Assembly: GCF_902459725.1 (NCBI RefSeq)
Contig: NZ_CABPSH010000002.1
Span: forward strand, 372,001 to 436,000
Length of the DNA stretch: 64,000 nucleotides
Direction of reading: 5' to 3'
Source: Pandoraea eparura
GTDB taxonomy: Bacteria > Pseudomonadota > Gammaproteobacteria > Burkholderiales > Burkholderiaceae
Each line of letters begins with the position of its first letter. Position 1 is the stretch's first letter. The translations under genes were made by a program, and so were the position numbers. Positions 39,732-51,119 of the stretch are shown piece by piece. The notes under the pieces are model-generated. The model searched no databases, had not been told where the DNA came from, and saw only the letters and a program-made list of their open reading frames with translations.

Positions 39732-39817
39732 GCGTCTTGCCGTCTCTCGCCCGCCGACGTTCCGGCGGTTAAGCGGGTTGATGGATAGGCGATTCGATGC
39801 CTACACGCCTCCCCCAA

Positions 39818-39841
39818 CGGCGCCCCTTGCGGGCGCCGTCG
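39818..39841 (+). terminator. GC-rich hairpin after psiF
   Basis: ACGGCGCCC (39818-39826) pairs with GGGCGCCGT (39833-39841). It has no good T run, so termination strength is uncertain. Confidence 0.45.
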
Positions 39842-39961
39842 TCGTTTGTCACGCATGCGTCTTGCGAATGGAGCAAAAACACACGGAACGTTCTTGTTTT
39901 TGGCGGCTCGACACCCATACGACACAATCGCTTACCATGATCGTTGTATCCGGGGAATCTC

Positions 39962-40837
39962 ATGAAGATCGTACTGATTACCGGCGTTTCGGGTTCCGGC
40001 AAATCGCTCGCCCTGAACGTCCTCGAGGATGCGGGTTACTACTGCGTCGACAATCTGCCGTCGCGCTTTCTGCCTGAACTCGCCGAATATCTCGAAACAC
40101 AGAACTACACACGCCTCGCCGTCGCCATCGACGCACGCAGCGGCGGCTCGCTCGCCGATCTTCCACCGATCATCGGCGGTCTGCGCCGCTTTGGTCATGA
40201 TGTCCGTGCGCTGTTCCTCAACGCCACCACCCAAACCCTGGTACAGCGGTTCTCGGAGACACGCCGCCGCCACCCCCTTTCCGTGGCGGGCGACGATACG
40301 GTCTCGGCGAATGGCTCGCTCGTCGAGGCCATCGAGAAAGAGCGCGAAATGCTGAACAGCGTGACCGAACTCGGCCACCAGATCGACACCAGCAATTTGC
40401 GCGCGAGTGCGCTGCGCCGCTGGATTCGCGAGTTCGTCCAGCATGATCACACCGGACTCACGCTGATGTTCGAGTCGTTCGGTTTCAAGCACGGTGTGCC
40501 GCTCGACGCCGATCTCGTCTTCGACGTGCGCTCGCTGCCCAATCCGTATTACGACGCGGTGCTACGCCCGCTGACCGGCCGCGACCAACCGGTGATCGAT
40601 TTTCTGTCGGCCATCCCCGAAGTCGACGAGATGATCAACGACATCGGCGCCTATCTGCAGAAGTGGCTGCCGAGCTATATGCGCGACAACCGCAGCTATC
40701 TGACGGTGGCGATCGGCTGCACGGGCGGCCAGCACCGCTCCGTGTTCATCGCCGAAACGCTGGGCCGGCGTTTTCGCGCCGAAGCCGGTGTGCTGGTGCG
40801 ACATCGCGAACTCGCCCCGCTGGAGTCGACGAGCTGA
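39962..40837 (+). CDS. rapZ: RNase adapter RapZ
   Basis: A 291-residue P-loop protein (YvcJ/RapZ family). Walker A is [20 protein letters not shown] (residues 6-25), then [13 protein letters not shown]. The C-terminal RNA/metabolite-binding domain has [26 protein letters not shown], and [17 protein letters not shown] near residue 255. RapZ binds small RNAs and glucosamine 6-phosphate in enterobacteria and is commonly encoded beside ptsN. ATG 39962 was chosen because it begins exactly at the conserved MKIVLITG; an upstream in-frame ATG at 39944 adds six residues. Confidence 0.94.
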   Translation: MKIVLITGVSGSGKSLALNVLEDAGYYCVDNLPSRFLPELAEYLETQNYTRLAVAIDARSGGSLADLPPIIGGLRRFGHDVRALFLNATTQTLVQRFSETRRRHPLSVAGDDTVSANGSLVEAIEKEREMLNSVTELGHQIDTSNLRASALRRWIREFVQHDHTGLTLMFESFGFKHGVPLDADLVFDVRSLPNPYYDAVLRPLTGRDQPVIDFLSAIPEVDEMINDIGAYLQKWLPSYMRDNRSYLTVAIGCTGGQHRSVFIAETLGRRFRAEAGVLVRHRELAPLESTS

Positions 40838-40845
40838 TTCAAGCC

Positions 40846-40901
40846 GACGAGGTCAGGTCAACGAGGTCTGGCCGACGAGTTGAGGTCGATGAGATCAGGT
40901 T
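40846..40901. repeat. 14-bp degenerate tandem repeat, four units
   Basis: Four adjoining 14-bp units, GACGAGGTCAGGTC, AACGAGGTCTGGCC, GACGAGTTGAGGTC and GATGAGATCAGGTT, fill the convergent gap between rapZ and mutY. They run seven bases into the 3' end of mutY. Confidence 0.75.
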
Positions 40902-42067
40902 GGCAAGGAAAGTTGGCCGTCGTTCGGTGAGCCAATGGACAAGGCATCGGTAATCTTGCGGATCGGTGACGGCAGGCCGGCGGCGGCAACCCCCGCGGCG
41001 TCCAGCCACGCATGGCGAGCGCCGTTCGATGGCGACGCAGACGTGCGAGTCTCGCCTGGTGTGGCCAACGTCACCTGCCACGGCCGCAAGTGCAGCCGGA
41101 AGTGCGTGAAGACGTGCGTGAGCCCCTGCAGTGGTTCGAGCGACTGCACCGTCCCCTCTTCTGCACCGAGCGCCGCGGCATGGGCGCTCAGGCGCGCACG
41201 CAGCGCCGCATCGTCCGCGTCGGGCGCGTCGGTCGGCGGCGTCAGCTCCGGCAGGCTCCACAACCCGCCCCAGATGCCGCTGTCCGGACGTCGCTCGAAC
41301 AGCACGCGCTCGCCCGCGCCAATCACCAGGACATCGACATAACGCTCCGGCTGCGCCTTCTTGGGCTTGGATGTCGGCAAGGTGCGCTCGCGTCCCGTGG
41401 CATGGGCGACGCAATCGCTGTCGAACGGACACTCGCCGCAACGCGGCTTGCCCCGACCACACAGCGTTGCGCCCAGATCCATCATCCCCTGGGTGTAAGC
41501 CGGTAAGTCGCGCTCGGGCAATAACGTCTCAGCCAGCGTCCACATCTCACGCTCGATCTTCGGCGTGCCCGGAAACCCCTCGATGCCGAACACCCGCGCG
41601 AGCACCCGCTTGACGTTGCCATCGAGAATCGCGGCGTGCGCATCGTAGGCGAACGCCGCAATCGCCGCGGCCGTCGAGCGGCCAATGCCCGGCAGCGAGG
41701 CCAGCGCCTCGGGGTCGGACGGAAAACGGCCGCCGTGCTCGGCCACCACGACCTGTGCGCAACGATGCAGATTGCGCGCGCGAGAGTAGTAACCCAAGCC
41801 GCTCCAGAGGGCCATCACATCATCCTGCGCAGCCCCCGCCAACGCGGCGACGTCTGGGAATCGCTCGAGAAATCGCGTGTAGTACGGAATCACCGTGGCG
41901 ACCTGCGTCTGCTGCAACATGATCTCGGAGAGCCAGATGCGGTAGGCATCGCGCGTGTTCTGCCACGGCAGGTCGTGACGGCCGTGTTCGGCCTGCCAGG
42001 CAATCAGACGCTCGGCAAAAGTGCCGGCCAGCGAGCCGGCAGTGAAATCGTTCGGGGAATGGTTCAT
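40895..42067 (-). CDS. mutY: Adenine DNA glycosylase
   Basis: A 390-residue MutY that removes adenine mispaired with 8-oxoguanine. The helix-hairpin-helix-GPD core includes SEIMLQQTQVATVIPYYTRF (residues 48-67), LPGIGRSTAAAIAAFAYDAH, and the catalytic Asp in AAILDGNVKRVLARV. The 4Fe-4S loop has the exact C-x6-C-x2-C-x5-C spacing in CGRGKPRCGECPFDSDC near residue 205. A C-terminal Nudix-like domain for 8-oxoG recognition follows from about 240 to 375. It lies 94 bp downstream of mutM, its partner in the GO repair system, on the same strand. Confidence 0.97.
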   Translation of the reverse strand: MNHSPNDFTAGSLAGTFAERLIAWQAEHGRHDLPWQNTRDAYRIWLSEIMLQQTQVATVIPYYTRFLERFPDVAALAGAAQDDVMALWSGLGYYSRARNLHRCAQVVVAEHGGRFPSDPEALASLPGIGRSTAAAIAAFAYDAHAAILDGNVKRVLARVFGIEGFPGTPKIEREMWTLAETLLPERDLPAYTQGMMDLGATLCGRGKPRCGECPFDSDCVAHATGRERTLPTSKPKKAQPERYVDVLVIGAGERVLFERRPDSGIWGGLWSLPELTPPTDAPDADDAALRARLSAHAAALGAEEGTVQSLEPLQGLTHVFTHFRLHLRPWQVTLATPGETRTSASPSNGARHAWLDAAGVAAAGLPSPIRKITDALSIGSPNDGQLSLPT

Positions 42068-42161
42068 AGGTTTATTTGGGGGGCGTCGTGTGCGATGGCC
42101 GACCGGGCGCGGGCGGGGGCAACTCGCCGTTCAGCCGCAGGATCTGTCATCGCCGCATGCG

Positions 42162-42992
42162 TTATTTCTGACAATGCGGGCAGAAGAACGTCGAGCGCTG
42201 CCCTTGCACGATTTGCCGAATGGGGGTGCCGCACACCCGACAAGGTTGCCCGGCACGATCGTAGACGAAATACTCCTGCTGGAAATACCCGCGATTGCCA
42301 TCGCTGCCGACGAAGTCGCGCAACGTGCTGCCGCCCTTCTCGATGGCCGCGGCAAGCACGTCCTTGATCGCCTGGGCGAGCTTTTCCGCGCGAGGCCGAG
42401 ACAGTTTGCCCGCCGGCAGACGCGGCGAGATGCCGGCGCGGAACAGGCTCTCGGACGCATAGATATTGCCCACCCCGACCACGATGCTGCCCGCGAGCAG
42501 CGCTTGCTTGATGGCGACGGTCCGCCCGCGGGTGCCGGCGTAAAGCCGCTCGCCGTCGAAGTCGTCCGTCAGGGGCTCGACGCCGAGACTGGCAAGCAGC
42601 GGATGCGCCAGCACGTCGCCCGCCGAGCGCGGATGGAACAGCACCGCACCGAAGCGGCGCGGATCGCGATAGCGCAGCGCGCATCGCTCGAACACGAGAT
42701 CGATGTGGTCGTGCACGCCGGCGCTGGGCAGCGCCTGCGGCTCGGGCAGGACGCGCAATGTACCGGTCATGCCCAGATGCACGAGCAGCCAGCCCGGGGC
42801 GTATTCCAGCAGCAGATACTTGCCGCGACGGGTCACGCCGACGAGCGTTTCGCCGCGCAGGAGCGTGTCGAGGCCGTCGGGCACCGGCCAGCGCAACGAG
42901 GCGTTGCGCACATCGACACGCGCGACGCGCTCGCCCGCCACGTGCGGCGCAATCCCGCGGCGGGTGACTTCGACTTCTGGGAGTTCAGGCAT
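42162..42992 (-). CDS. mutM: Formamidopyrimidine-DNA glycosylase
   Basis: A 276-residue Fpg/MutM that excises 8-oxoguanine. The N-terminus [14 protein letters not shown] carries the catalytic Pro2 and Glu3. Lys59-type sequence [13 protein letters not shown] follows near residue 55. The H2TH region [19 protein letters not shown] is near residue 170. The C-terminal zinc finger has the C-x2-C-x16-C-x2-C spacing in CRVCGT and CPHCQ. It is divergent from the TPR gene with about 80 bp between and upstream of mutY. Confidence 0.97.
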   Translation of the reverse strand: MPELPEVEVTRRGIAPHVAGERVARVDVRNASLRWPVPDGLDTLLRGETLVGVTRRGKYLLLEYAPGWLLVHLGMTGTLRVLPEPQALPSAGVHDHIDLVFERCALRYRDPRRFGAVLFHPRSAGDVLAHPLLASLGVEPLTDDFDGERLYAGTRGRTVAIKQALLAGSIVVGVGNIYASESLFRAGISPRLPAGKLSRPRAEKLAQAIKDVLAAAIEKGGSTLRDFVGSDGNRGYFQQEYFVYDRAGQPCRVCGTPIRQIVQGQRSTFFCPHCQK

Positions 42993-43071
42993 GCCTGCGA
43001 ACGTTTGCTGAGGATTTAGACTCTATTGTATCGGGCGCGCTACAATCGCTCGAAACCTGCCGTGGATCCCT

Positions 43072-44982
43072 ATGCCGAACACCCGATTCCAGTCCATCCC
43101 CGCCGCGACCCGCACGGCGCTCACCGTGGCACCCGTGGTTTTGCGCCTGCGCGGCGCCTTGGCACGCGGGGCGTGGGCCGGCGCGACGGCGCTTGGCGTG
43201 ACCTGCGCGAGCGCCATCATGGCATTCCTGCCATCGTCGAATGCGTTCGCCCAGGCCGGACCTCTCGCCCAGGCGGCCCCGGCAAGCGCGCCAGCGGTGG
43301 CGAGCGGCGCGGCCGCCGACTTCGGCAGCGAGGCCGTACCGACCGGCGAGAACACCCCGCGCGAAAAGCTTCCGAACGTCGCGCTGACCAGCGAAATCGT
43401 GTTCGAGGTCATGGCCGCCGAACTGAGCCTGCAGCAGGGCAATCTGGCGCCGGCCTTCAACACTTACGTCGCGCTGGCCAATCGCACGAAGGACCCGCGC
43501 ATGGCCCGCCGCGCGGTCGAGATCGCCCTTGGCGCCCGCCAGCTTGGCGACGCACTCATCGCCGCCCGACTGTGGCATGAACTCGATCCGACCTGGCGTC
43601 CCGCCTCGCAGTTGCTCGCGAGCCTCGACGTCGGCACCGGTCATCTGGCCGAAGCCGAACCGCTGCTCGTCGACGAGTTGAACAAGGTGCCGGAAGCGCG
43701 TCGCGGTCAAGCCATTCTCGAGCTGCAACAGATGATTGCGCGCAGTCCTGAGCGCGCCACGGGCATTGAGTCGCTCAAGCGGATGCTGGCGAACGACATG
43801 CAACGCCCCGAGGCGCAACTGGCCATCGCCCGCTCGCAACTCGATGCCGGCGACACCGCCGGCGCCCGCGCGTCGCTCGAAAAGGCACTCAGTCTCAAGC
43901 CCGATTACGAGGCCGCCGCACTGCTCTACGGGCAGATGGGGCCGCAGGAACGCAGCAGCGCCATCGCCGGACTGAAGACGTTCCTCGATCGCAATCCGAA
44001 CGCCAAGGAAGCGCGCTTCGCCTACGCCAAGCTCCTGCTCGCCGACAACCAGCTTGACGCGGCACAGCAGCAGTTCGAAACGCTGGAAAAGCGTTACCCG
44101 CACGAACTCTCGACGCTCATGGCGCTCGCGCTGCTCAACCTGCACGCCAAACATCCGGGGCAGGCCGAACAATATCTGCAGAAGTACGCGTCGGAAGCCG
44201 AGCAACAGAACACCGACGGCGCGCAGGCGTATGTCTATCTCGCGCAGATCGCGCAGGACCGCAAGGATTACCCCGCCGCCGACAAATGGCTCTCGAAGAT
44301 TCGCGAAGACAGCAACGCCTATCTGCCCGCGCAGATCGGCCGCGCGCAGTTGCTCGCCGATCAGGGCAAGGTCGACGAAGGTCGCGCGCTGCTGCACGGC
44401 ATCAAGACGAACGATCCGCGTGAACAACTCGCGCTCAAGCGCGCCGAGTCGGACCTGCTCGTCAAGGCGAAGCGCTACGGCGAAGCGGAGAAGCTGCTCG
44501 CCGCCGAGGTCAAGACCAATCCCGACGATCCGGACCTGCTGTATCAGTACGGCATGGTCGCCGAACTGAACAAGCACTACGACATCATGGAAAAAACCAT
44601 GCGTCGTGTCATGGCGTCGCAGCCCGAAAACGCGCAGGCTTATAACGCACTCGGCTACTCGCTGACCGTGCGAAACACGCGTCTGCCCGAAGCGCTCAAG
44701 TTGCTGCAAAAGGCGTCATCGCTCGCCCCGGAAGATCCGTACATCATGGACAGCCTGGGTTGGGTGAAATATCGTCTCGGCGACAAGGCGAAGGCGCTCG
44801 AACTGCTGCGTCGTGCCTATGGCATTCAGGCGCAGGCGGAGATCGGTGCGCATCTGGGCGAAGTGCTGTGGGAATCGGGCCAGCAGGACGAGGCGCGCAA
44901 GACCTGGCGCGAGGCCTTCAAGGTCGACGGCGACGACGACACGCTGCGCGCGACGATGAAACGCTACAACGTGACGCCGTAA
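43072..44982 (+). CDS. Tetratricopeptide repeat protein, exported or envelope-associated
   Basis: A 636-residue protein. The first about 60 residues are basic and then hydrophobic, ending NAFAQAG, which looks like a long signal peptide. The remainder is alpha-helical with many TPR-like units. Clear examples are PADKWLSKIREDSNAYLPAQ and the final pair QAYNALGYSLTVRNTRLPEA and PYIMDSLGWVKYRLGDKAKA. It lies immediately before lolB (TAATG overlap), an arrangement common in beta-proteobacteria. It may therefore serve outer-membrane or lipoprotein biogenesis, but no specific function is known to me. Confidence 0.85.
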   Translation: MPNTRFQSIPAATRTALTVAPVVLRLRGALARGAWAGATALGVTCASAIMAFLPSSNAFAQAGPLAQAAPASAPAVASGAAADFGSEAVPTGENTPREKLPNVALTSEIVFEVMAAELSLQQGNLAPAFNTYVALANRTKDPRMARRAVEIALGARQLGDALIAARLWHELDPTWRPASQLLASLDVGTGHLAEAEPLLVDELNKVPEARRGQAILELQQMIARSPERATGIESLKRMLANDMQRPEAQLAIARSQLDAGDTAGARASLEKALSLKPDYEAAALLYGQMGPQERSSAIAGLKTFLDRNPNAKEARFAYAKLLLADNQLDAAQQQFETLEKRYPHELSTLMALALLNLHAKHPGQAEQYLQKYASEAEQQNTDGAQAYVYLAQIAQDRKDYPAADKWLSKIREDSNAYLPAQIGRAQLLADQGKVDEGRALLHGIKTNDPREQLALKRAESDLLVKAKRYGEAEKLLAAEVKTNPDDPDLLYQYGMVAELNKHYDIMEKTMRRVMASQPENAQAYNALGYSLTVRNTRLPEALKLLQKASSLAPEDPYIMDSLGWVKYRLGDKAKALELLRRAYGIQAQAEIGAHLGEVLWESGQQDEARKTWREAFKVDGDDDTLRATMKRYNVTP

Positions 44983-45605
44983 TGCCGATGATGTCTCGGT
45001 TTTCGCGGGGGGCGTCGCGTTCGGCCCGCACGCTAACGCTGGCGTTGGCCTGCTCGGCAGCGGCACTCGTCACTGGGTGCGCGAGCCTCGCACCGCCTGC
45101 GCCTGTCACATCTGCCGCCGGCGCCAGCATCGAACACTACCGTGGCCGCTTCGCCGTGCGTTACGAACAGAACGGCGAGACGCGCAATACCTACGGCAAT
45201 TTCGACTGGCAGCAGAATGGCGACAACGCGACCGTCCAGTTGCTCGACCCTCTCGGACAAACCCAGGCGATCGTGCGCGAGAATCCGCGCCGTGCGTCGC
45301 TCGAATTGCCCGGCAAGGCGCCGTTGAGCGGCCCGCGTCTCGAAGATGTCATGCACGACGCACTGGGCTTCGCGCTGCCGGTGGGCGGTCTGCGCTACTG
45401 GTTGCGCATGCAGGGCGCCCCGGGATCGCAGGCGAGTATCGAGCGAGACCCCCAGACACAACGTCCGACGCAATTGAAGCAGGACGGGTGGACGATCGAC
45501 TACCAGGCCTTTTTCGACGGCGCGCCGCTGCGAGTCAAGCGCATCGACCTGTCGCGCGAACTCGGTGGCTCGCCGCTGGCCGTGCGGCTCGTAATCGACG
45601 AATAA
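44982..45605 (+). CDS. lolB: Outer-membrane lipoprotein LolB
   Basis: A 207-residue lipoprotein receptor that inserts lipoproteins into the outer membrane. The signal peptide ends in the lipobox LVTGCASL with Cys28 as the lipidated residue. The LolB beta-barrel shows GRFAVRYEQNGETRNTYGNF, LLDPLGQTQAIVRENP, and the C-terminal RVKRIDLSRELGG region. The ATG at 44982 overlaps the preceding TAA (TAATG), so translation is probably coupled. It precedes ispE as in most proteobacteria. Confidence 0.92.
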   Translation: MPMMSRFSRGASRSARTLTLALACSAAALVTGCASLAPPAPVTSAAGASIEHYRGRFAVRYEQNGETRNTYGNFDWQQNGDNATVQLLDPLGQTQAIVRENPRRASLELPGKAPLSGPRLEDVMHDALGFALPVGGLRYWLRMQGAPGSQASIERDPQTQRPTQLKQDGWTIDYQAFFDGAPLRVKRIDLSRELGGSPLAVRLVIDE

Positions 45606-45891
45606 GGGGGTCACAGGCCGGGCGACGCAACGTGCGCACCTCGTGCCTCGTTGGTTGGGCGCCGCTGTCGTATCGGCAACACCCGCGCTCCCCCGGACGC
45701 CCGCGTCGCGACGGTGCTATGCTTGGCGCCGCCCGATCCGGTGTGCGTCGCGCCCCACGATGCCACGCACGCCATGAGCGAAGGGCGATCCGGAAGGGAT
45801 CGATTTGCGCGGGGGGAAACCTCCGCACCTCCAGACACCGCCGTTGCGACGTTGCCGCGACGGCGTTCGCCAGCCATCGTTTTGCATCGCC
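45606..45891. other. Intergenic region between lolB and ispE
   Basis: The 286 bases show no gene, repeat or clear terminator. The ispE frame is open for some distance upstream of 45892, but the preceding codons do not look like protein. Confidence 0.4.
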
Positions 45892-46761
45892 ATGTACGAA
45901 ATCCTGCGTGATTGCCCGGCTCCGGCCAAGCTGAACCTGTTCCTGCACATCGTGGGACGCCGGCCGAACGGCTATCACGAGCTGCAGACCGCATTCCAAC
46001 TGATCGACTGGGCCGATACGCTGCATTTCGCGCGTCGCGACGATGGTCGCATCGTGCACACCAACCCGCTGCCGGGCGTGCCGCCGGAGACGGATCTGAC
46101 GGTGCGGGCCGCCCGCCTCCTGCAGGCGCATTGCGGTGTGCGCTTCGGCGTCGAGATTGCCATCGAGAAGCGGCTGCCGGCCGGTGGCGGTATCGGTGGG
46201 GGCAGCTCCGATGCCGCGACGACGCTGCTCGCGCTCAATCGTATGTGGCAGCTCGATCTGCCGCGCGCGGAACTCCAGGCGCTCGCCCTGACGCTCGGTG
46301 CCGACGTGCCGTTTTTCGTGTTCGGTCGCAATGCGTTTGCCGAGGGACTGGGTGAGGCATTGCACGCCGTGGATTTGCCGCAGCACCACTTCCTCGTGGT
46401 CAATCCGCGTGTACACGTGGCGACCGACAAAATATTTCGCGATCCCCTGTTGACAAGGGATTCGAAGATCGTCACAATGGCGTTCTTTCTTGAGCACGCC
46501 AACAAAAACGTGTTAGGGACGGATGAAATTTTCCGTAACGACATGCAAGCGGCGGTCACTCGAGAATACGCGGAAGTCGCTGCAGTGATTGACTGGTTCA
46601 GAACCTTCACCACTGCACGTATGACAGGATCCGGCGCCAGTGTGTTTGCGGCATTCGACACAAAGGCAGATGCGGAAGCTGCATACCAGCGATTGCCAGA
46701 ACACTGGCTGGGTCAAGTGACCTCCAGTCTGGCCGAACACCCGCTGTTCGCCTTCGCGTGA
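45892..46761 (+). CDS. ispE: 4-diphosphocytidyl-2-C-methyl-D-erythritol kinase
   Basis: A 289-residue GHMP kinase of the MEP isoprenoid pathway. The substrate motif [20 protein letters not shown] (residues 9-28) is diagnostic. The glycine-rich ATP loop [18 protein letters not shown] lies near residues 96-113, and the C-terminal motif [14 protein letters not shown] near residue 243. The ATG at 45892 was set by this N-terminal motif. The tRNA-Gln gene follows 53 bp downstream, the standard order in Burkholderiales. Confidence 0.96.
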   Translation: MYEILRDCPAPAKLNLFLHIVGRRPNGYHELQTAFQLIDWADTLHFARRDDGRIVHTNPLPGVPPETDLTVRAARLLQAHCGVRFGVEIAIEKRLPAGGGIGGGSSDAATTLLALNRMWQLDLPRAELQALALTLGADVPFFVFGRNAFAEGLGEALHAVDLPQHHFLVVNPRVHVATDKIFRDPLLTRDSKIVTMAFFLEHANKNVLGTDEIFRNDMQAAVTREYAEVAAVIDWFRTFTTARMTGSGASVFAAFDTKADAEAAYQRLPEHWLGQVTSSLAEHPLFAFA

Positions 46762-46814
46762 AAGGTTTTACTTTGCTGCGTTTCCTACGACGCAGCAAGG
46801 GCATCGGTTAGTGT

Positions 46815-46891
46815 AGGGGAGTCGCCAAGTTGGTTAAGGCACCGGATTTTGATTCCGGCATACGAGGGTTCGAGTCCTTCCTCCCCTGCCA
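46815..46891 (+). tRNA. tRNA-Gln (anticodon TTG)
   Basis: The cloverleaf is 77 nt including an encoded CCA. The acceptor AGGGGAG (46815-46821) pairs with CTCCCCT (46881-46887), followed by G73 and CCA. The anticodon stem CCGGA/TCCGG encloses the loop TTTTGAT with anticodon TTG at 46849-46851. The T-loop contains GGTTCGAGTCC. Its position between ispE and prs matches other Burkholderiales. Confidence 0.97.
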
Positions 46892-46940
46892 ATTTCTCTG
46901 TCGTGCAGTCTCAGCATTCAAACGTTCCGCAGGTAGCCAG

Positions 46941-47888
46941 ATGAGTAGTGATAACCTAATGGTATTCACCGGGAACGCCAATCCCGCCCTGGCCCAAGCG
47001 GTCGTCGACACTCTTGGCATCCCCCTCGGCAAGGCCATGGCGAGCCGGTTCTCGGACGGTGAGATCCAGGTCGAAATCCAGGAAAACGTGCGCGGCAAGG
47101 ACGTATTCGTCCTCCAGTCGACGTGCGCGCCGACCAACGATAATCTGATGGAACTGATGATCATGGTCGATGCGCTCAAGCGCGCATCCGCCGGCCGGAT
47201 CACCGCTGCCATCCCGTATTTCGGCTATGCCCGTCAAGATCGCCGCCCCCGTTCGGCGCGCGTGGCGATCTCGGCGAAGGTCGTGGCCAACATGCTGCAA
47301 ATCGCAGGCGTCGAGCGCATCATCACGATGGACCTGCACGCCGACCAGATTCAGGGCTTCTTCGATATTCCGGTCGACAACATCTACGCTTCGCCGCTGC
47401 TGCTGGCCGATGTGCGCGCGCAGAACCACGAAAACCTGCTGGTGGTGTCGCCGGACGTTGGCGGCGTGGTGCGTGCGCGTGCCCTGGCAAAGCAACTGCA
47501 TTGCGATCTGGCCATCATCGACAAGCGTCGTCCGAAGGCCAATGTGGCCGAAGTGATGAACATCATCGGTGAAGTCGAAGGCCGCACCTGCGTCATCATG
47601 GACGACATGGTCGACACCGCCGGTACGCTGTGCAAGGCCGCACAAGTGCTGAAGGAACGTGGCGCGCAGAAGGTCTATGCCTACTGCACACACCCGGTGC
47701 TCTCCGGTGGTGCCGCGGCCCGCATCAACGCGTCGGAACTCGACGAAGTGGTCGTGACGGACACGATCCCGCTGCGCGACGATTCGAAGGGCGGCAAGAT
47801 TCGCCAGTTGAGTTGCGCCAATCTGCTCGCCGAGACGTTCTCGCGCATCCGTCGTGGCGACTCGGTGATGTCGCTGTTCGCGGAATAA
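46941..47888 (+). CDS. prs: Ribose-phosphate pyrophosphokinase
   Basis: A 315-residue PRPP synthetase. The start [20 protein letters not shown] is typical. Other motifs are [19 protein letters not shown], the ATP-binding [20 protein letters not shown] near residue 95, the catalytic histidine region [20 protein letters not shown], and the PRPP loop [14 protein letters not shown] near residue 218. It supplies PRPP to nucleotide, His and Trp synthesis and to apt. A strong terminator follows at 47939. Confidence 0.98.
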   Translation: MSSDNLMVFTGNANPALAQAVVDTLGIPLGKAMASRFSDGEIQVEIQENVRGKDVFVLQSTCAPTNDNLMELMIMVDALKRASAGRITAAIPYFGYARQDRRPRSARVAISAKVVANMLQIAGVERIITMDLHADQIQGFFDIPVDNIYASPLLLADVRAQNHENLLVVSPDVGGVVRARALAKQLHCDLAIIDKRRPKANVAEVMNIIGEVEGRTCVIMDDMVDTAGTLCKAAQVLKERGAQKVYAYCTHPVLSGGAAARINASELDEVVVTDTIPLRDDSKGGKIRQLSCANLLAETFSRIRRGDSVMSLFAE

Positions 47889-47938
47889 GCGTTCGGTAAA
47901 GTTTTGCGACGGCGCCTGTGTGGCGCCGTTGTTATGTC

Positions 47939-47962
47939 GGCGGGGAGCGTCTCCCCGCCTTT
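47939..47962 (+). terminator. Rho-independent terminator after prs
   Basis: GGCGGGGAG (47939-47947) and CTCCCCGCC (47951-47959) form a 9-bp stem with a 3-base loop, followed by TTT. A second hairpin, ACGGCGCC and GGCGCCGT, lies just upstream at about 47909-47930. Confidence 0.8.
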
Positions 47963-48042
47963 GTCGTTCCTGAAGCCGATGTTTTTTGCATGGCATTCGG
48001 GAAGTTATCGCTGCCTGGTCGCGGGCAGTCCAAGGAGTTGTT

Positions 48043-48663
48043 ATGAAAGTCGTCGCTTTTGAGCGTAATCTGCAAGGTACGGGTGCGAGCCGCCGCCTGC
48101 GCAATGCCGGTAAGACCGCGGGCATCGTGTACGGTGGAAACGTTGATCCGAAGATGATCGAACTCGATCACAATGCGCTGTGGCACGCCCTGCGCAAGGA
48201 AGCGTTCCACTCGTCGATTCTCGAGCTGGAAGTCGCCGGCAAGACCGAACAAGTGCTGCTGCGCGATGTGCAGTACCACCCGTTCAAGCAACTGGTGCTG
48301 CACGTGGATTTCCAACGTGTCGACCCGAACAAGCCGATCCACGTGAAGGTGCCCCTGCACTTCCTGGGCGCTGAGAACGCCCCGGCCGTGAAGCTGGCCT
48401 CGAACGTGATCAGCCACACCGTGAACGAACTCGACGTGAGCTGCCTGCCGGGCAAGCTGCCGGAATTCCTGGAAGTCGACCTGTCGAAGCTGGAAGCCGG
48501 CAAGACGGTGCACGCCAAGGACGTCAAGCTGCCCGCCGGCGTGACGCTCACGCTGCACGTCGAGCAAGAAAACCCGGTGGTCGCGCAAGCGGTCCAACCG
48601 GCAGGTGCTGCTGCTGACGAAGCGGCTGCCCCGGCTGCCGAAGGCGCAACGCCGGCCGCCTAA
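48043..48663 (+). CDS. rplY: 50S ribosomal protein L25/general stress protein Ctc
   Basis: A 206-residue long-form bL25 (Ctc). The N-terminal 5S-rRNA-binding domain starts [20 protein letters not shown] and includes AGIVYGGN and [20 protein letters not shown]. The TL5-type C-terminal domain runs from about residue 95 to 180, and an Ala-rich tail ends the protein. CAAGGAG eight bases before ATG 48043 is a good ribosome site. It lies between prs and pth as expected. Confidence 0.96.
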   Translation: MKVVAFERNLQGTGASRRLRNAGKTAGIVYGGNVDPKMIELDHNALWHALRKEAFHSSILELEVAGKTEQVLLRDVQYHPFKQLVLHVDFQRVDPNKPIHVKVPLHFLGAENAPAVKLASNVISHTVNELDVSCLPGKLPEFLEVDLSKLEAGKTVHAKDVKLPAGVTLTLHVEQENPVVAQAVQPAGAAADEAAAPAAEGATPAA

Positions 48664-48703
48664 GGCCCGCGCGTTAGCCTTCAGCGGCGACGCTGGACGC
48701 AAG

Positions 48704-48737
48704 ACCCGCCGCGACGTCATGTCCGGCGGGTTTTTTT
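48704..48737 (+). terminator. Rho-independent terminator after rplY
   Basis: ACCCGCCG (48704-48711) pairs with CGGCGGGT (48724-48731), followed by seven T (48731-48737). This is a strong intrinsic terminator 41 bp after the stop. Confidence 0.88.
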
Positions 48738-48786
48738 ATGGCGGCGCGCAGGCCGATACGGCGCGCGCCAAGATTGTGATACCGAA

Positions 48787-49383
48787 ATGATCAAGCTGAT
48801 CGTAGGGCTCGGCAATCCGGGCGCCGAATATACCGCGACGCGGCACAATGCCGGCTTCTGGTTCGTCGACGCGCTGGCGCAGCAATGCGGTGCGTCGCTC
48901 ACGAACCAGAAGCACTTCCACGGCTTTGCGGCACGCACGCGCATTGCCGGCCACGAAGTCTGGCTGCTCGAGCCGCAGACCTTCATGAACCGCTCAGGGC
49001 AGTCGGTCGTGGCGCTCGCACGCTTCTACAAGATCCTGCCGGATGAAATTCTCGTCGTGCACGACGAGCTCGATCTGCTGCCCGGCACCGTGAAACTCAA
49101 GCGCGGCGGCGGCAGCGGCGGTCACAACGGTCTGAAGGATATTGCGGCGCATCTGACGACGCCCGAATTCTGGCGCTTGCGCCTGGGCATCGGCCACCCG
49201 CGCACGCTCCAGCCCACGGGCAGCCAGCAGCAAGTCGTGGACTTCGTGCTCAAGCCGCCGCGCAAGGAAGAGCAGGCGCAGATCGACGACGCGATGTCGC
49301 GCTCGCTCGATATCGTCGATCAGGTCGTCAAGGGCGAGATGGAAAAAGCGATGATGCGCCTGCACGCCACGCCGGCAAAGTGA
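48787..49383 (+). CDS. pth: Peptidyl-tRNA hydrolase
   Basis: A 198-residue Pth that recycles peptidyl-tRNA. The signature is [20 protein letters not shown] (residues 5-24, with catalytic His20). [12 protein letters not shown] and [19 protein letters not shown] follow, with [13 protein letters not shown] near residue 112. The length is standard. It converges with the ferredoxin gene across a 20-bp gap. Confidence 0.97.
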   Translation: MIKLIVGLGNPGAEYTATRHNAGFWFVDALAQQCGASLTNQKHFHGFAARTRIAGHEVWLLEPQTFMNRSGQSVVALARFYKILPDEILVVHDELDLLPGTVKLKRGGGSGGHNGLKDIAAHLTTPEFWRLRLGIGHPRTLQPTGSQQQVVDFVLKPPRKEEQAQIDDAMSRSLDIVDQVVKGEMEKAMMRLHATPAK

Positions 49384-49403
49384 ATGCGCGGTTGGCGCGC
49401 CGC

Positions 49404-50869
<1,466 letters not shown>

Positions 50870-51119
50870 AGCGGTCCCCGCGGCACGGCCTTGCCGGATA
50901 CACCGTTGTCCAGGCAAAAATGAGTTTGCGCGCGCCGCTGCGCACGCCAGGCATCCAAAATCATGACAATTCACGCTACATTGTTGAGGCGAAACATACC
51001 ACATCGCCCGCGAGACCTGCCCCCTCAGCGCAACCGATGGCACATGAGGGTACACGCCGCGCGCGGCAATGCGCCGATGCCGACCGGTGAGCGTGCGTCT
51101 CGGCGCAGGTGTGGCAACG

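Noticed and set aside
42985-44709. 574-codon minus-strand frame opposite the TPR gene
   Set aside because: It is a codon shadow of a strongly supported TPR protein and has no domain pattern of its own.
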